This document shows positions 1-7,731 of a stretch of DNA of 21,568 nucleotides, piece after piece (the first letter of the stretch is position 1; each line of letters begins with the position of its first letter). The DNA is from RUG14130 sp045598325 (GTDB lineage: Bacteria > Bacillota > Clostridia > Christensenellales > Aristaeellaceae): assembly GCA_045598325.1 (NCBI GenBank), contig JAZLLT010000038.1:1-21568 (forward strand). The letters are read 5' to 3'. The position numbers were made by a program, and so were the translations under genes. The notes under the pieces were generated by a model. It made no database searches. It was not told the origin of the DNA and was given only the letters and a program-made list of their open reading frames with translations.

Positions 1-1476
1 GCCCTGTGCGGACCAGTCAGCCCATACAGCGCGCAGGCCATCCTCGTCGATCTTGCAGGTGATGTACTGTACAGCAGCATCGCTCAGCATCTGATCGAGG
101 GTCGTGCCGTAGGAGATGTAGGTTTCGCTGTCGAGGGTGAGGCAGGGGTTGACAACGGCGTACTTGGCGTACTCCAGGTTGTTGGCAGCATACTTATCGC
201 GCAGATAGGTGTGCTTGCCGGAGGGCAGCAGGTCACCGGGGGTGCCCATGGTCAGCTGGTTCACGCTGCCGTGGATGGTCTTGGCGTAGTCGGCAATCGC
301 CTGACGCTCAGCATCGTGTCCTTCGCCTTCCAGTTCGGCGGGGTAGGCATGGAGGGTGTCGTCTTCCCACATCCAGTAGGTGACGCCTTCAACACCGTGG
401 TTCAGAGTGACCTGACCGTCGGCGGAGTTGCACCAGTCAAGGAACTTCAGAACGGTTTCGAGGTCTTCTTCCTTGACGGTCTTGGTTACGGCAACCAGTC
501 CGGCGTAGCCGGCGTTCTGGGGCCAAATGGTGATGGAGCCGTCTTCCTTCTCAAGGCCGACAACTTCTTCGAAGATGACATCGGTGATGCCTTCGTTGGT
601 TTCAAACCACTCCTGCTGACGATGGGCGTTATCGTTGCAGTCGAAACGCATGTAGGACTTGCCGGTGCGCTCGATGGAATCCCAGTCAGAAGAACTGAGG
701 GTGATGAAGTCGGGGTTGATGCCGCCGTTCTCATAAAGAGTACGCAGCCAGGTCAGGCCTTCGAAGTAGGCGGGAGACTCGTGGGCGGGGAAGATGTTGC
801 CTTCCTCGTCAACGCCCCATACATTGGGAGCGCCGAACAGGACGGTGATGACGCTGATGGTGCCGGCGGTGTAGTTGCCGATCATGTTGAGGGCGTAGCC
901 GTCATGCTCTTTGCCGTACTCGGTGAGCGCTTCGGCCAGTTCGGTCAGGTCGTCCAGAGTCTTGGGCTCTTCGGTGATGCCCATCTCGGCGGCGATATCA
1001 CTGCGGTAGTAGATACCGGCGCGGGGATATGCACGGCTGCGGAAGATGCCGTATACATGGCCGCTCACAGCGGAGTTCTTGTATGCGGGCTGGGCGTTGG
1101 GGCTGGCCAGATAGGGGTAGGACTCTTCATCGGTCACATACTCGGTCAGATCCCAGAATGCGCCGGCCTTGGCGGTCTGCACATACACATTGTCACGGCT
1201 GGCGAAACTGATCAGCATGGGCATGCTGTCGGGATCAGCCAGGGTGGTGGCAAGGGTGTCACCGTAGGTGGAGTTCGCGGCGAACTGGATGTTCAGACGG
1301 CAGCCGGTCTGCTGCTCGATGTAATCCAGAACGGGGTTGCCTTCGGTGATGAAGTCGACATCAGTGTTGAAGTCGGGGAGCATTACGCTGATAACGAAGG
1401 GTTCTTCCGCATGAGCGAGGCTGATGCAGGAAAGAGCCATGATCAGCGCGAGGACCAGGGTGAGAAGTTTTCTCAT
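1..1476 (-). CDS. Extracellular solute-binding protein of an Lpl-type oligosaccharide ABC importer (3' end beyond window)
   Basis: The reading frame runs from an ATG at 1476 to the left edge without a stop, giving 492 residues; such proteins usually have about 500-560, so little is missing. An AGGAGG lies 8 nt before the start. Residues 1-23 form a signal peptide (Arg-Lys, then a hydrophobic core). Cys17 follows Ala-Leu-Ser, a loose lipobox, while Ala-His-Ala at 21-23 is a good signal peptidase I site, so lipid anchoring is uncertain. The mature part is rich in Asp, Glu, Trp and Tyr, with segments typical of family 1 sugar-binding proteins such as the stretch around YGIFRSRAYPRAGIYYRSDI. It should capture oligosaccharides outside the cell and deliver them to the two permeases encoded just upstream. 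The neighbouring esterase suggests acetylated plant polysaccharide fragments, but the ligand is inferred. Confidence 0.9.
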   Translation of the reverse strand, partial: MRKLLTLVLALIMALSCISLAHAEEPFVISVMLPDFNTDVDFITEGNPVLDYIEQQTGCRLNIQFAANSTYGDTLATTLADPDSMPMLISFASRDNVYVQTAKAGAFWDLTEYVTDEESYPYLASPNAQPAYKNSAVSGHVYGIFRSRAYPRAGIYYRSDIAAEMGITEEPKTLDDLTELAEALTEYGKEHDGYALNMIGNYTAGTISVITVLFGAPNVWGVDEEGNIFPAHESPAYFEGLTWLRTLYENGGINPDFITLSSSDWDSIERTGKSYMRFDCNDNAHRQQEWFETNEGITDVIFEEVVGLEKEDGSITIWPQNAGYAGLVAVTKTVKEEDLETVLKFLDWCNSADGQVTLNHGVEGVTYWMWEDDTLHAYPAELEGEGHDAERQAIADYAKTIHGSVNQLTMGTPGDLLPSGKHTYLRDKYAANNLEYAKYAVVNPCLTLDSETYISYGTTLDQMLSDAAVQYITCKIDEDGLRAVWADWSAQG

Positions 1477-1504
1477 TGTGTTTTCCTCCTGTTTATTTTA
1501 TATC

Positions 1505-1520
1505 AACGGTTCATACCGTT
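1505..1520 (-). other. Intercistronic stem-loop between permease and binding-protein genes
   Basis: AACGGT and ACCGTT form a 6-bp stem with a 4-nt loop in the 54-nt gap between the LplC-type permease stop and the binding-protein start. No T-run follows on the minus strand, so it is not a standard terminator. Hairpins here often protect the binding-protein message or adjust its level relative to the permeases; that role is inferred. Confidence 0.45.
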
Positions 1521-1530
1521 AATACCGGTG

Positions 1531-2484
1531 TCAGCCCTTCAGCGCGCCGACCATGACGCCCTTCACGAAATACTTCTGCAGGAAGGGGTATACGCACATG
1601 ATGGGCACGGTGGAGACCACGATGACCGCCATCTTGACGGACTGGGCAGGGGGTTCCACGAAGTCGGGATCCATTTCCGCCATGTCGCCGGCGGAGGCGT
1701 TTGCCATGATGATGATCTCGCGCAGAAGCACCTGCAGCGGCCACTTTTCACGCTCGTTGGTCAGATAGATCATGGCGCCGAAATAGGCGTTCCAGTGACC
1801 TACCGCGTAGAACAGACCGAAGGTGGCGAGCACGGGCAACGAGAGAGGAAGCACGATGCGGATGAGCGTACCGATATCGGTGCAACCATCCAGATTGGCG
1901 GACTCTTCCAGTTCCTGGGGAATGCCCTGGAAGAAGTTCTTGACGATCATCATGTTATATGCGCTGATGGCACCGGGAAGCAGGACCGCGAGGTAGGAAC
2001 CCTTCAGTTTCAGCCAGCTCGCGACCACGATGTAGCCCGGGATCATGCCGCCGGAGAAGAACATGGAAACAATCACCATATTGAGGAGGAAGTTTCTGCC
2101 CCTCAGGCGGGTCTTGGAAAGACCGTATGCCATGGTAACGGTGAAGAACAGGTTGATCGCCGTGCCGGCAGCCGTGATGAATATGGAGTTTCCGAATGCT
2201 TTCAGGATGCGGTTGGAGGAGAAGATGTAGCGGTAGGCGTCCAGCGTCACATCCCGCGGGATGATGAACATGGGGCGCACGGTGAGTTCGTACTCGGATG
2301 CCAGAGACGCGCCGATGATGTAGATTAGGGGCATGATGGTGGTAAATGCCACCAGCGTGATCAGCATATAGTTGAGTACATCGAATATCTTGCTGCCTAA
2401 ACTGTTGTAGGCATTCACGGGACCGGAGGAAATGCGCATACTGCTGATGTCTTTTTTCGCTTTTTCGGTAGTGATCTGACTCAT
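1531..2484 (-). CDS. Carbohydrate ABC transporter permease, LplC/YtcP type
   Basis: This 317-residue integral membrane protein has about six hydrophobic segments. The permease signature loop that docks the ATPase lies at about residues 190-210 (ELEESANLDGC followed by a Leu-Pro-Leu-Ser stretch). It forms the importer channel with the LplB-type permease encoded 19 nt upstream. The start at 2484 is chosen because AAAGGAGG precedes it at ideal spacing; an in-frame ATG 18 codons earlier (2538) would overlap the upstream permease gene and has no such site. No ATP-binding protein is encoded nearby, as is usual for this family, which borrows a shared MsmX/MsmK-type ATPase. The substrate cannot be read from the sequence. 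Confidence 0.93.
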   Translation of the reverse strand: MSQITTEKAKKDISSMRISSGPVNAYNSLGSKIFDVLNYMLITLVAFTTIMPLIYIIGASLASEYELTVRPMFIIPRDVTLDAYRYIFSSNRILKAFGNSIFITAAGTAINLFFTVTMAYGLSKTRLRGRNFLLNMVIVSMFFSGGMIPGYIVVASWLKLKGSYLAVLLPGAISAYNMMIVKNFFQGIPQELEESANLDGCTDIGTLIRIVLPLSLPVLATFGLFYAVGHWNAYFGAMIYLTNEREKWPLQVLLREIIIMANASAGDMAEMDPDFVEPPAQSVKMAVIVVSTVPIMCVYPFLQKYFVKGVMVGALKG

Positions 2485-2503
2485 GCTTCGTTCCTCCTTT
2501 CCG

Positions 2504-3460
2504 TTAATACAGTCCGGATTCGCCCAGCGCGTGAGCAATCGAGTTGGAACTGACGACCAGCGTCACGCTGACGACGGACTTCATGAGGCCTACCGCGGAG
2601 GCGTAACTGTACTGCGCCTGCTGCAGACCCTGCTGATAGACGAACACATCGAGCGTCTGGGAAACGGAACGGTTCATGGCGTTGGCCATCAGGATCAGGT
2701 GGTCGTAGCCGGTATCAAGCACGCTGCCCATGCGGAGGATGAGCATCAACACGATGGTGGAGCGGATGGCGGGAAGCGTAATGTGCCACAGTCTGCGCAG
2801 ACGGCCCGCACCGTCGACCATTGCCGCTTCATACAACTGGACATCCACATTGGTGAGTGCCGCGAGAAAGATGATGGTGCCCCAGCCGGTTTCCTTCCAA
2901 ATGGTCTGTCCGATGATCATCCAGCGGAAAGTGTGGGGGGAGGCGAGGAACTCGATGGGCGTCCCCAATGCCGCCTCGACCAGCCTGTACACGATGCCCT
3001 GGGCGCCGAACATAACATAGGTAATGGAAACGACGATGACGATGGAGATGAAGTGCGGAACATACAGAAGAGTCTGAAGGACCTTCTTGTAGCGCAGGGA
3101 GCGCATTTCGTTGAGCAGCAGCGCAAGGATGATGGGCGCGGGGAAGTAGAACACGATGTTCATAAAGGACAGAACCAGCGTATTCCACAGATAATCCAGC
3201 CACATGGGGGACGAGAAGAAGAATGAGAAATACTTCAGCCCGATCCAATCGCTGCCGGCAACGCCTTTGAAGGGTACATAATCCTTAAAGGAAATGACGA
3301 TGCCCCACATGGGCAGATACTTGAAAATGCAGAAATACACGAAGCCGGGGAAGATGAGCAGATACAGCCACTTGTCGCGGAGAATGTCCGAGAACAAGCG
3401 GTGCCAGTACTTTTTGCCGGTTCCGTGAATTGCTTTGGTGGTTACGGGAGTTTCCGCCAT
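2504..3460 (-). CDS. Carbohydrate ABC transporter permease, LplB/YteP type
   Basis: First gene of the importer operon, 318 residues. A cytoplasmic N-terminus of about 30 residues is followed by about six hydrophobic segments. The ATPase-docking loop is at about residues 208-230 (LYEAAMVDGAGRLRRLWHI, then Leu-Pro), characteristic of LplB-like subunits. The start at 3460 has an AAAGGAGGG upstream. It pairs with the next permease; the gene order permease B, permease C, binding protein is typical of Bacillota importers for complex plant oligosaccharides such as the rhamnogalacturonan importers of Bacillus. It is transcribed away from the esterase gene from the promoter at 3532-3560. Confidence 0.93.
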   Translation of the reverse strand: MAETPVTTKAIHGTGKKYWHRLFSDILRDKWLYLLIFPGFVYFCIFKYLPMWGIVISFKDYVPFKGVAGSDWIGLKYFSFFFSSPMWLDYLWNTLVLSFMNIVFYFPAPIILALLLNEMRSLRYKKVLQTLLYVPHFISIVIVVSITYVMFGAQGIVYRLVEAALGTPIEFLASPHTFRWMIIGQTIWKETGWGTIIFLAALTNVDVQLYEAAMVDGAGRLRRLWHITLPAIRSTIVLMLILRMGSVLDTGYDHLILMANAMNRSVSQTLDVFVYQQGLQQAQYSYASAVGLMKSVVSVTLVVSSNSIAHALGESGLY

Positions 3461-3531
3461 TTGTTGCCCTCCTTTGCCGCTGCGTTCCCTGCTGATACGG
3501 GAGTCACACCATGTTCGTTAAAATATGCTTC

Positions 3532-3560
3532 ATTATACAACACATTTACCCAAAATGCAA
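3532..3560 (-). promoter_or_regulatory. Sigma-A promoter of the Lpl-type importer operon
   Basis: On the minus strand a perfect TATAAT lies 17 nt after a weak -35, TTGCAT. About 65 nt of leader follow before the permease ATG. The weak -35 suggests that an activator could be needed. Confidence 0.6.
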
Positions 3561-3632
3561 TAATCCGCACAAAAAAAGTGACGGAAACAGACAAAACTAC
3601 AGAAATGCGAACAAATGACAAAAATAACCGGA

Positions 3633-3654
3633 TTTGCGGTTGATTTCACGCAAA
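3633..3654. promoter_or_regulatory. Inverted repeat TTTGCG-N10-CGCAAA over the esterase -35
   Basis: The two perfect 6-bp half-sites are separated by 10 nt and cover the -35 hexamer of the esterase promoter, a place where a dimeric regulator could act. No regulator gene lies next to it, so the binding protein is unknown. The chance of a short repeat arising at random is not negligible. Confidence 0.3.
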
Positions 3655-3668
3655 ATCGGTTGTATGAT
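3640..3668 (+). promoter_or_regulatory. Sigma-A promoter of the SGNH esterase gene
   Basis: TTGATT and TATGAT are separated by 17 nt, with the expected start of transcription near 3675 and the esterase ATG at 3696. The promoter lies downstream of an earlier in-frame ATG (3615), which supports the later start of the protein. Confidence 0.65.
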
Positions 3669-3678
3669 ATGCATATCA
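3665..3678. promoter_or_regulatory. 14-bp perfect palindrome at the esterase transcription start
   Basis: TGATATGCATATCA is a perfect palindrome overlapping the -10 hexamer and the expected transcription start. A repressor bound here would block the promoter. The protein that would bind it is unknown. Confidence 0.35.
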
Positions 3679-3695
3679 ACTGTTTGGAGGCGTTT

Positions 3696-5114
3696 ATGGC
3701 GGATTTGTTTTCTCATCCTGATTTTGAAAGCGGGAACGGCTTTGACCAGCGCGGTTTTAACGGCGAAGGCACTGTAGACGGACGCAAAGCCATGAGCGCC
3801 GGAATGCGGGTGCCCCGTATGGGGCGCTGGCGCCTGACCGTGCGCACGGAAAACGCGAAGGCGCTGTTCGGACAGAGACGCAATCTCATTTCCGCTTCTC
3901 CGGAAAAGGAGACTTCCTTTTATACCTGCCTGACCGAATACATACCGCCCATGAAAAGCGGCGTCACCCGGGACAAGGTGCTTTACGCCACGGCGATCGG
4001 GGGTGATGTCCGCATCGTGAAGGCGGAGGAAGCCGCCGTGCGCACCGTTTTCATCGCCGGCGACAGCACCGTTGCCGACCAGTACGCGGGCGGAGATTAT
4101 TATCCGTTTGATACCTACTGCGGCTGGGGGCAGATGCTCTCGGCGTACCTGCCGGACGATGCCGTGTGCAACATGGCGCATTCCGGACTTACGAGCCGCT
4201 GCTTCATCGAGGACGGGCATTTCGGCATCGTGAAAGACCATATGCGAAAAGGCGACCTGATGCTCATCCAGTTCGGACACAACGACCAGAAGCGCCGCTA
4301 TCTGCAGGCGGACAAAGAGTATCCCGTGTATCTGGAGCGCATCTGCCGGGAGGCGATGGAACTGGGCGCGCAGCCCGTGCTCATTTCGCCCATCAGCAGA
4401 GTGCCCGGGCGCGACGCCGCGGGATGGTTCGATCTGCTCGCCGCCCACGGGGAAGCGTGCCGGAAACTCGCCCTGAAACTCGGCATCCCGTTTATCGACC
4501 TGCACACCTATTCCTTCGATCTGTTCGTGTCCATGGGGGACGGGTGCAGGAGCCTGTTCAAGGACATGACCCACAGCAACGATCCCGGCGCCTTCCGCAT
4601 AGCGGGCTTCATTGCGGGGGAACTCACCGGACTGGGACTTGTGAAAGCCGTGTTGCCCGCCGGCGGATTCATCGAATCCGACAGGGAGAAAGCCCCGCCC
4701 GCCGGTCCCGGCGAGCCCCGCAGAGCCGACTATGTGGACATTGACGGCTATGACGGAGAACTCATCCGGGCCGCCGTGGCGCGGGGGCTGCTGGACCCCT
4801 GCGTGCTGTACATGCACCCGGAGGAGAAACTCACTCGCGGCGCGTTCATCCAGCTGCTGTTCAAGGCGGCGCATCTGAGCGGCGCGGTCACGGACGGCAT
4901 CGCTCCGTTCAAGGACATCGATGCCCGCGAATTTGACGCGTCTTTCGCCGCGGCGTGCAAACAGAAGGGGCTTGTGACGGGCGATTATCTCCGCCCGGAC
5001 GATCTTATCACCGTAAACGAAGCCAATGAGATGATGGAAAAATGCGGACTGAAAGGCGGATTGACGGGTGATTCCGTCAAAAAATACGAACTGGTCAAGA
5101 TGCTGATGCGATAA
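3696..5114 (+). CDS. SGNH/GDSL carbohydrate esterase, rhamnogalacturonan-acetylesterase type, with SLH-like C-terminal region
   Basis: The 472-residue protein starts at 3696, where GGAGG precedes ATG. Residues 1-112 form a beta-rich N-terminal region. The SGNH hydrolase domain covers about 115-320: block I GDSTVAD with nucleophile Ser124, block II NMAHSG with Gly164, block III FGHND with Asn196, and block V DMTHSND with Asp290 and His293, so all catalytic residues are present. This pattern is typical of family 12 acetylesterases acting on pectin-derived rhamnogalacturonan. Residues 355-472 resemble S-layer homology motifs (LTRGAFIQLLFKAA; FKDIDAREFDASFAAACKQK followed by Gly-Leu-Val-Thr-Gly). 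No signal peptide is visible, which is odd for a protein with SLH-like repeats; it may instead act in the cytoplasm on imported oligosaccharides. It is divergent from the importer operon. Confidence 0.85.
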   Translation: MADLFSHPDFESGNGFDQRGFNGEGTVDGRKAMSAGMRVPRMGRWRLTVRTENAKALFGQRRNLISASPEKETSFYTCLTEYIPPMKSGVTRDKVLYATAIGGDVRIVKAEEAAVRTVFIAGDSTVADQYAGGDYYPFDTYCGWGQMLSAYLPDDAVCNMAHSGLTSRCFIEDGHFGIVKDHMRKGDLMLIQFGHNDQKRRYLQADKEYPVYLERICREAMELGAQPVLISPISRVPGRDAAGWFDLLAAHGEACRKLALKLGIPFIDLHTYSFDLFVSMGDGCRSLFKDMTHSNDPGAFRIAGFIAGELTGLGLVKAVLPAGGFIESDREKAPPAGPGEPRRADYVDIDGYDGELIRAAVARGLLDPCVLYMHPEEKLTRGAFIQLLFKAAHLSGAVTDGIAPFKDIDAREFDASFAAACKQKGLVTGDYLRPDDLITVNEANEMMEKCGLKGGLTGDSVKKYELVKMLMR

Positions 5115-5128
5115 ATGATGCGCAAGTC

Positions 5129-5159
5129 AAAGCGGGCGGCGGTGAGTCTCCCGCTTTTT
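5129..5159 (+). terminator. Rho-independent terminator of the esterase gene
   Basis: AAAGCGGG (5129-5136) pairs perfectly with CCCGCTTT (5150-5157) around a 13-nt loop, ending in a run of five T. It lies 15 nt after the esterase stop codon. Confidence 0.8.
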
Positions 5160-5171
5160 CGTATACAAAAC

Positions 5172-5203
5172 AAAACGGACTCATCTTTCGATGAATCCGT
5201 TTT
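5172..5203. terminator. Bidirectional terminator between esterase and tRNA-Leu
   Basis: ACGGACTCAT and ATGAATCCGT form a 10-bp stem with one G-U pair and a 6-nt loop. T-runs follow on both strands (TTTT on plus; TTTTGTTTTG on minus). It can end tRNA transcription on the minus strand and act as a second stop for the esterase transcript. Confidence 0.8.
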
Positions 5204-5206
5204 CTA

Positions 5207-5288
5207 TGCGGTTGACGAGACTTGAACTCGTACTCATTGCTGAACACGCCCCTCAAACGTGCGCGTATGCCGATTCCGCCACAACCGC
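5207..5288 (-). tRNA. tRNA-Leu (anticodon GAG)
   Basis: On the minus strand the 82-nt molecule has a 7-bp acceptor stem (GCGGTTG with CAACCGC), a D-arm beginning GCGGAATCGGCATACGCG, an anticodon stem CACGT/GCGTG with loop TTGAGGG (anticodon GAG, reading CUU and CUC), a long class II variable arm, and a T-arm ACGAG-TTCAAGT-CTCGT. The discriminator base is A, as expected for leucine. CCA is not encoded and must be added by nucleotidyltransferase. Confidence 0.96.
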
Positions 5289-5301
5289 AGGCACGGGAAC
5301 T

Positions 5302-5330
5302 ATTATACAGCGGAAGGGCGTTTTTGTCAA
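5302..5330 (-). promoter_or_regulatory. Perfect consensus promoter of tRNA-Leu
   Basis: On the minus strand TTGACA and TATAAT are separated by exactly 17 nt, both hexamers being consensus. The expected start is about 7 nt before the mature tRNA 5' end, leaving a very short leader for RNase P. The strength fits a stable RNA gene. Confidence 0.9.
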
Positions 5331-5367
5331 TAGGGCACCTTCGGAGAGCCTGTTAACAATCGGTAAA

Positions 5368-7674
5368 TCAGTTCACATTGTTTGCTTCCGCCCAAGCGGC
5401 GCGGTTGTCCTCGTAGACGGTCGTGACGGTGAATGCCTGCCCGTCGCAGGTGACGGTCACATCGCTGTTGACGCGGGGCGCGGTGATGTAGATCTTCGCG
5501 CTGCCGAACATGGAACAGTACCGATCGGTGGGAATGCGCAGGGAGGTGGTGGAGAAGACCACGATCTCGGGATTCAGTTTTTCCACGACGCGGTCATACA
5601 GCACGGCGCTGTGATGGGGATTTTTGAACAGATCCGTCACGACCTCTTCGGGATAGGCTTTGATGACAGCGTCCATTTCCTCGCCTGTCGCGTCGCCGGT
5701 CAGCAATATGGATTTCTCGCCGATGTCCGCACGCAGGATCAGGGAATTGGCGTTTTCCGCCACATCCGTGACTGCCGCGCTGATGACCTTCTGCGGTCCC
5801 AGACAGGTGAAACGGACATTCCCGAGGTAGATCATGGCGCCGGGCTGCATCACGCAGTATTCCGCGCTCCACGCCGCCTGCTTCTCGCTGTCGGTCCAGC
5901 CGCAGGATTTGATCTGGGTCGCCACGCGGGAGTGGGGGATGATGACCATGTCGATGTCAAGGTTGTCAAGCAGCACCACGGCGCCGCCCACATGGTCCAG
6001 ATGGGCGTGTGTGCCGATGTAGTATTTGAGGTGGGTGATGCCGCGGCTTTGCAGGTAAGCGAGCGCTTTCTCGCCGTAACCGTGGTTGCCGGAATCGATG
6101 AACGCGTACTCGTCTCCCGCGCGCAGAAGGATGCCGTCATTGCTGTCGCAGTCCGTGAACACCGCCTCGAAATCGATGATATCGGTGTTTTCCACGGGCA
6201 CGCTCACGATGCAGCGGTCCTGTTTGCCGTTTAGAGAGGTGACGGTAATGAAGGTCGTGCCGCCGCTCACGGCGGTCACCTCGCCGGTCAGTTCGTCGAC
6301 CGCGGCGACAGAGGGATCCATTGAGGAGAAAGTGCAGGTGGAAGCCTGATTTTTCGGGAAGGAGTAGCCGAGGAATTCGCTCTCTCCGCGCTCCAGATAC
6401 AGATAATTGCTGCTGAGCGTCACCTTTTCGGGCTGCTTGAGTACGACCACTTTGAGCGACAGAGACACGCCCTGCGGCGTCTTCGCCTTGATGTAGGCCG
6501 TTCCGTAGGTGAGGGCGGTCACATAGCCCTTTTCATCCACGGACGCCACATGGGGCTGGGAGGAAGTGAAAGTGACGCTGCCCGCGTACGCGTTTTCGGG
6601 GGTGACTTCGGGATCAAACAGCAGCACCTGCCCCGCGTACATCGTGAATGTGTCCGCATCAAAACGCAGGCTTTCGATGGCGGGATAGACCGTACATTCG
6701 ATCTGCGCGGAAGCGCTGCCTGTATCTGTCACGGCGCTGATGAGGGCGGTCCCTTCCCTGAGCGCGGTCCACGCGCCCGCGGGCGTTACCGACACGGTAT
6801 CGGGGTCGAGGCTCACAAACGAAACATTGCCCATGGTGCCTTCTGGGATGGACCAGGTGATGGTCCCTTTGCCGCCAACGGATGAAAACAGCGTACCGGG
6901 CACGATGATCTCATCGGGCGGGGGCAATATATTGACATCACAGGACGCGGAAAGTCCGTTTTCGGTCGTCAGGGTGATGCGCGCTTTTCCGTATCCCACT
7001 GCGCGGACGAGGCCGTTTTCCCATACCGCTACGGCTTCGTTATCGGATTTTCCACTCACTTCGCTGTAGGAATAGGTGCTTTCCAGCGTGTAAGAAAGGT
7101 TCCTTTCTTCGCCCACGGCCATTATCAGTTCATTCACGCTCAAAGTGATTTTCGTTGGCTTGGTCCTGACGCTCACGGTGAAACTGACCTTGACATCGTT
7201 GTATGCCCTGTAGGTGACGATGGCGGAACCGATGTCGTTGGCTTTGAGGAGGTTGCCCTCCCGGATGACGGTGCGGTTGGAAATGTAGATCTCCGGGTCG
7301 CCCAGATACTGGTCCTCGCCCGCGCGGCACTCCGGGATTTCCATCGTGGAACCGATCATCATGGAATACTGCGTCTTTTCCAGATACAGTTTCTTCGGCG
7401 CGTCCATGACGGTCAGATAGATGGTCTCCACATTCTGCCCGTCGCGGTAGGCATAGATGACCGCAGAACCGCTTTTGAGCGCACGGATGCGCCCGTCGGA
7501 GGCGACAGAAGCGATTTTCTCCGCGGTGGAAATATAACTCATGCCGGTCGTGTCATCGCTTACATACACGCCCTGCATGCCAACGCCCATCGTGAGTTCT
7601 CTTTCCTCACAAAGGGCGGAGGCGCACAGAAGCAGCAGACAGACGACCAATGTGATTTTGAGTAGTATACGCAT
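5368..7674 (-). CDS. Secreted Big_2-like Ig-repeat protein with C-terminal ComEC-type metallo-beta-lactamase domain
   Basis: The 768-residue protein starts at 7674 after an AGGAGAAAG site. A signal peptide covers about residues 1-20; its Cys17 and Cys22 are not in a lipobox. Six bacterial Ig-like modules of about 80 residues follow (roughly 25-92, 93-171, 172-251, 252-330, 331-414, 415-494), each ending in the typical 'V-A-V-D... G-x-V-T-A... G-T-A-x-I' rhythm. Residues 495-760 form a metallo-beta-lactamase fold close to the domain of ComEC: FIDSG (525-529), HAHLDHVGG (556-564), LLTGDA (658-662) and NPHHS (685-689). Metal ligands are present, so hydrolase activity, perhaps on phosphodiesters such as nucleic acid or lipid phosphates, is likely outside the cell. 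The Ig repeats probably attach it to the wall or to glycans. No channel domain of ComEC is present. Confidence 0.88.
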   Translation of the reverse strand: MRILLKITLVVCLLLLCASALCEERELTMGVGMQGVYVSDDTTGMSYISTAEKIASVASDGRIRALKSGSAVIYAYRDGQNVETIYLTVMDAPKKLYLEKTQYSMMIGSTMEIPECRAGEDQYLGDPEIYISNRTVIREGNLLKANDIGSAIVTYRAYNDVKVSFTVSVRTKPTKITLSVNELIMAVGEERNLSYTLESTYSYSEVSGKSDNEAVAVWENGLVRAVGYGKARITLTTENGLSASCDVNILPPPDEIIVPGTLFSSVGGKGTITWSIPEGTMGNVSFVSLDPDTVSVTPAGAWTALREGTALISAVTDTGSASAQIECTVYPAIESLRFDADTFTMYAGQVLLFDPEVTPENAYAGSVTFTSSQPHVASVDEKGYVTALTYGTAYIKAKTPQGVSLSLKVVVLKQPEKVTLSSNYLYLERGESEFLGYSFPKNQASTCTFSSMDPSVAAVDELTGEVTAVSGGTTFITVTSLNGKQDRCIVSVPVENTDIIDFEAVFTDCDSNDGILLRAGDEYAFIDSGNHGYGEKALAYLQSRGITHLKYYIGTHAHLDHVGGAVVLLDNLDIDMVIIPHSRVATQIKSCGWTDSEKQAAWSAEYCVMQPGAMIYLGNVRFTCLGPQKVISAAVTDVAENANSLILRADIGEKSILLTGDATGEEMDAVIKAYPEEVVTDLFKNPHHSAVLYDRVVEKLNPEIVVFSTTSLRIPTDRYCSMFGSAKIYITAPRVNSDVTVTCDGQAFTVTTVYEDNRAAWAEANNVN

Positions 7675-7686
7675 TTCTTTCTCCTG

Positions 7687-7715
7687 AAAAACTGCGCCGT
7701 GAAGCGCGGCGCAGT
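7687..7715 (-). terminator. Rho-independent terminator after the glucokinase gene
   Basis: A perfect 9-bp stem, ACTGCGCCG (7691-7699) with CGGCGCAGT (7707-7715), has a 7-nt loop and on the minus strand is followed by TTTTT. It lies 17 nt beyond the glucokinase stop and directly before the ribosome binding site of the Ig-repeat hydrolase gene. Confidence 0.8.
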
Positions 7716-7731
7716 GAAAGTGATGATTCCT

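Noticed and set aside
211..2328. A 705-codon open frame on the plus strand opposite the binding protein and permease genes
   Set aside because: It spans two real minus-strand genes with signal peptide, membrane segments and good ribosome binding sites; its own translation shows no recognisable domain.
3615..3695. An earlier ATG for the esterase, adding 27 residues
   Set aside because: It lies upstream of the predicted promoter, lacks a ribosome binding site, and does not create a signal peptide.
3597..4874. A 425-codon minus-strand frame opposite the esterase gene
   Set aside because: The plus strand has the complete SGNH catalytic set; the antisense frame has no start signal or motifs.
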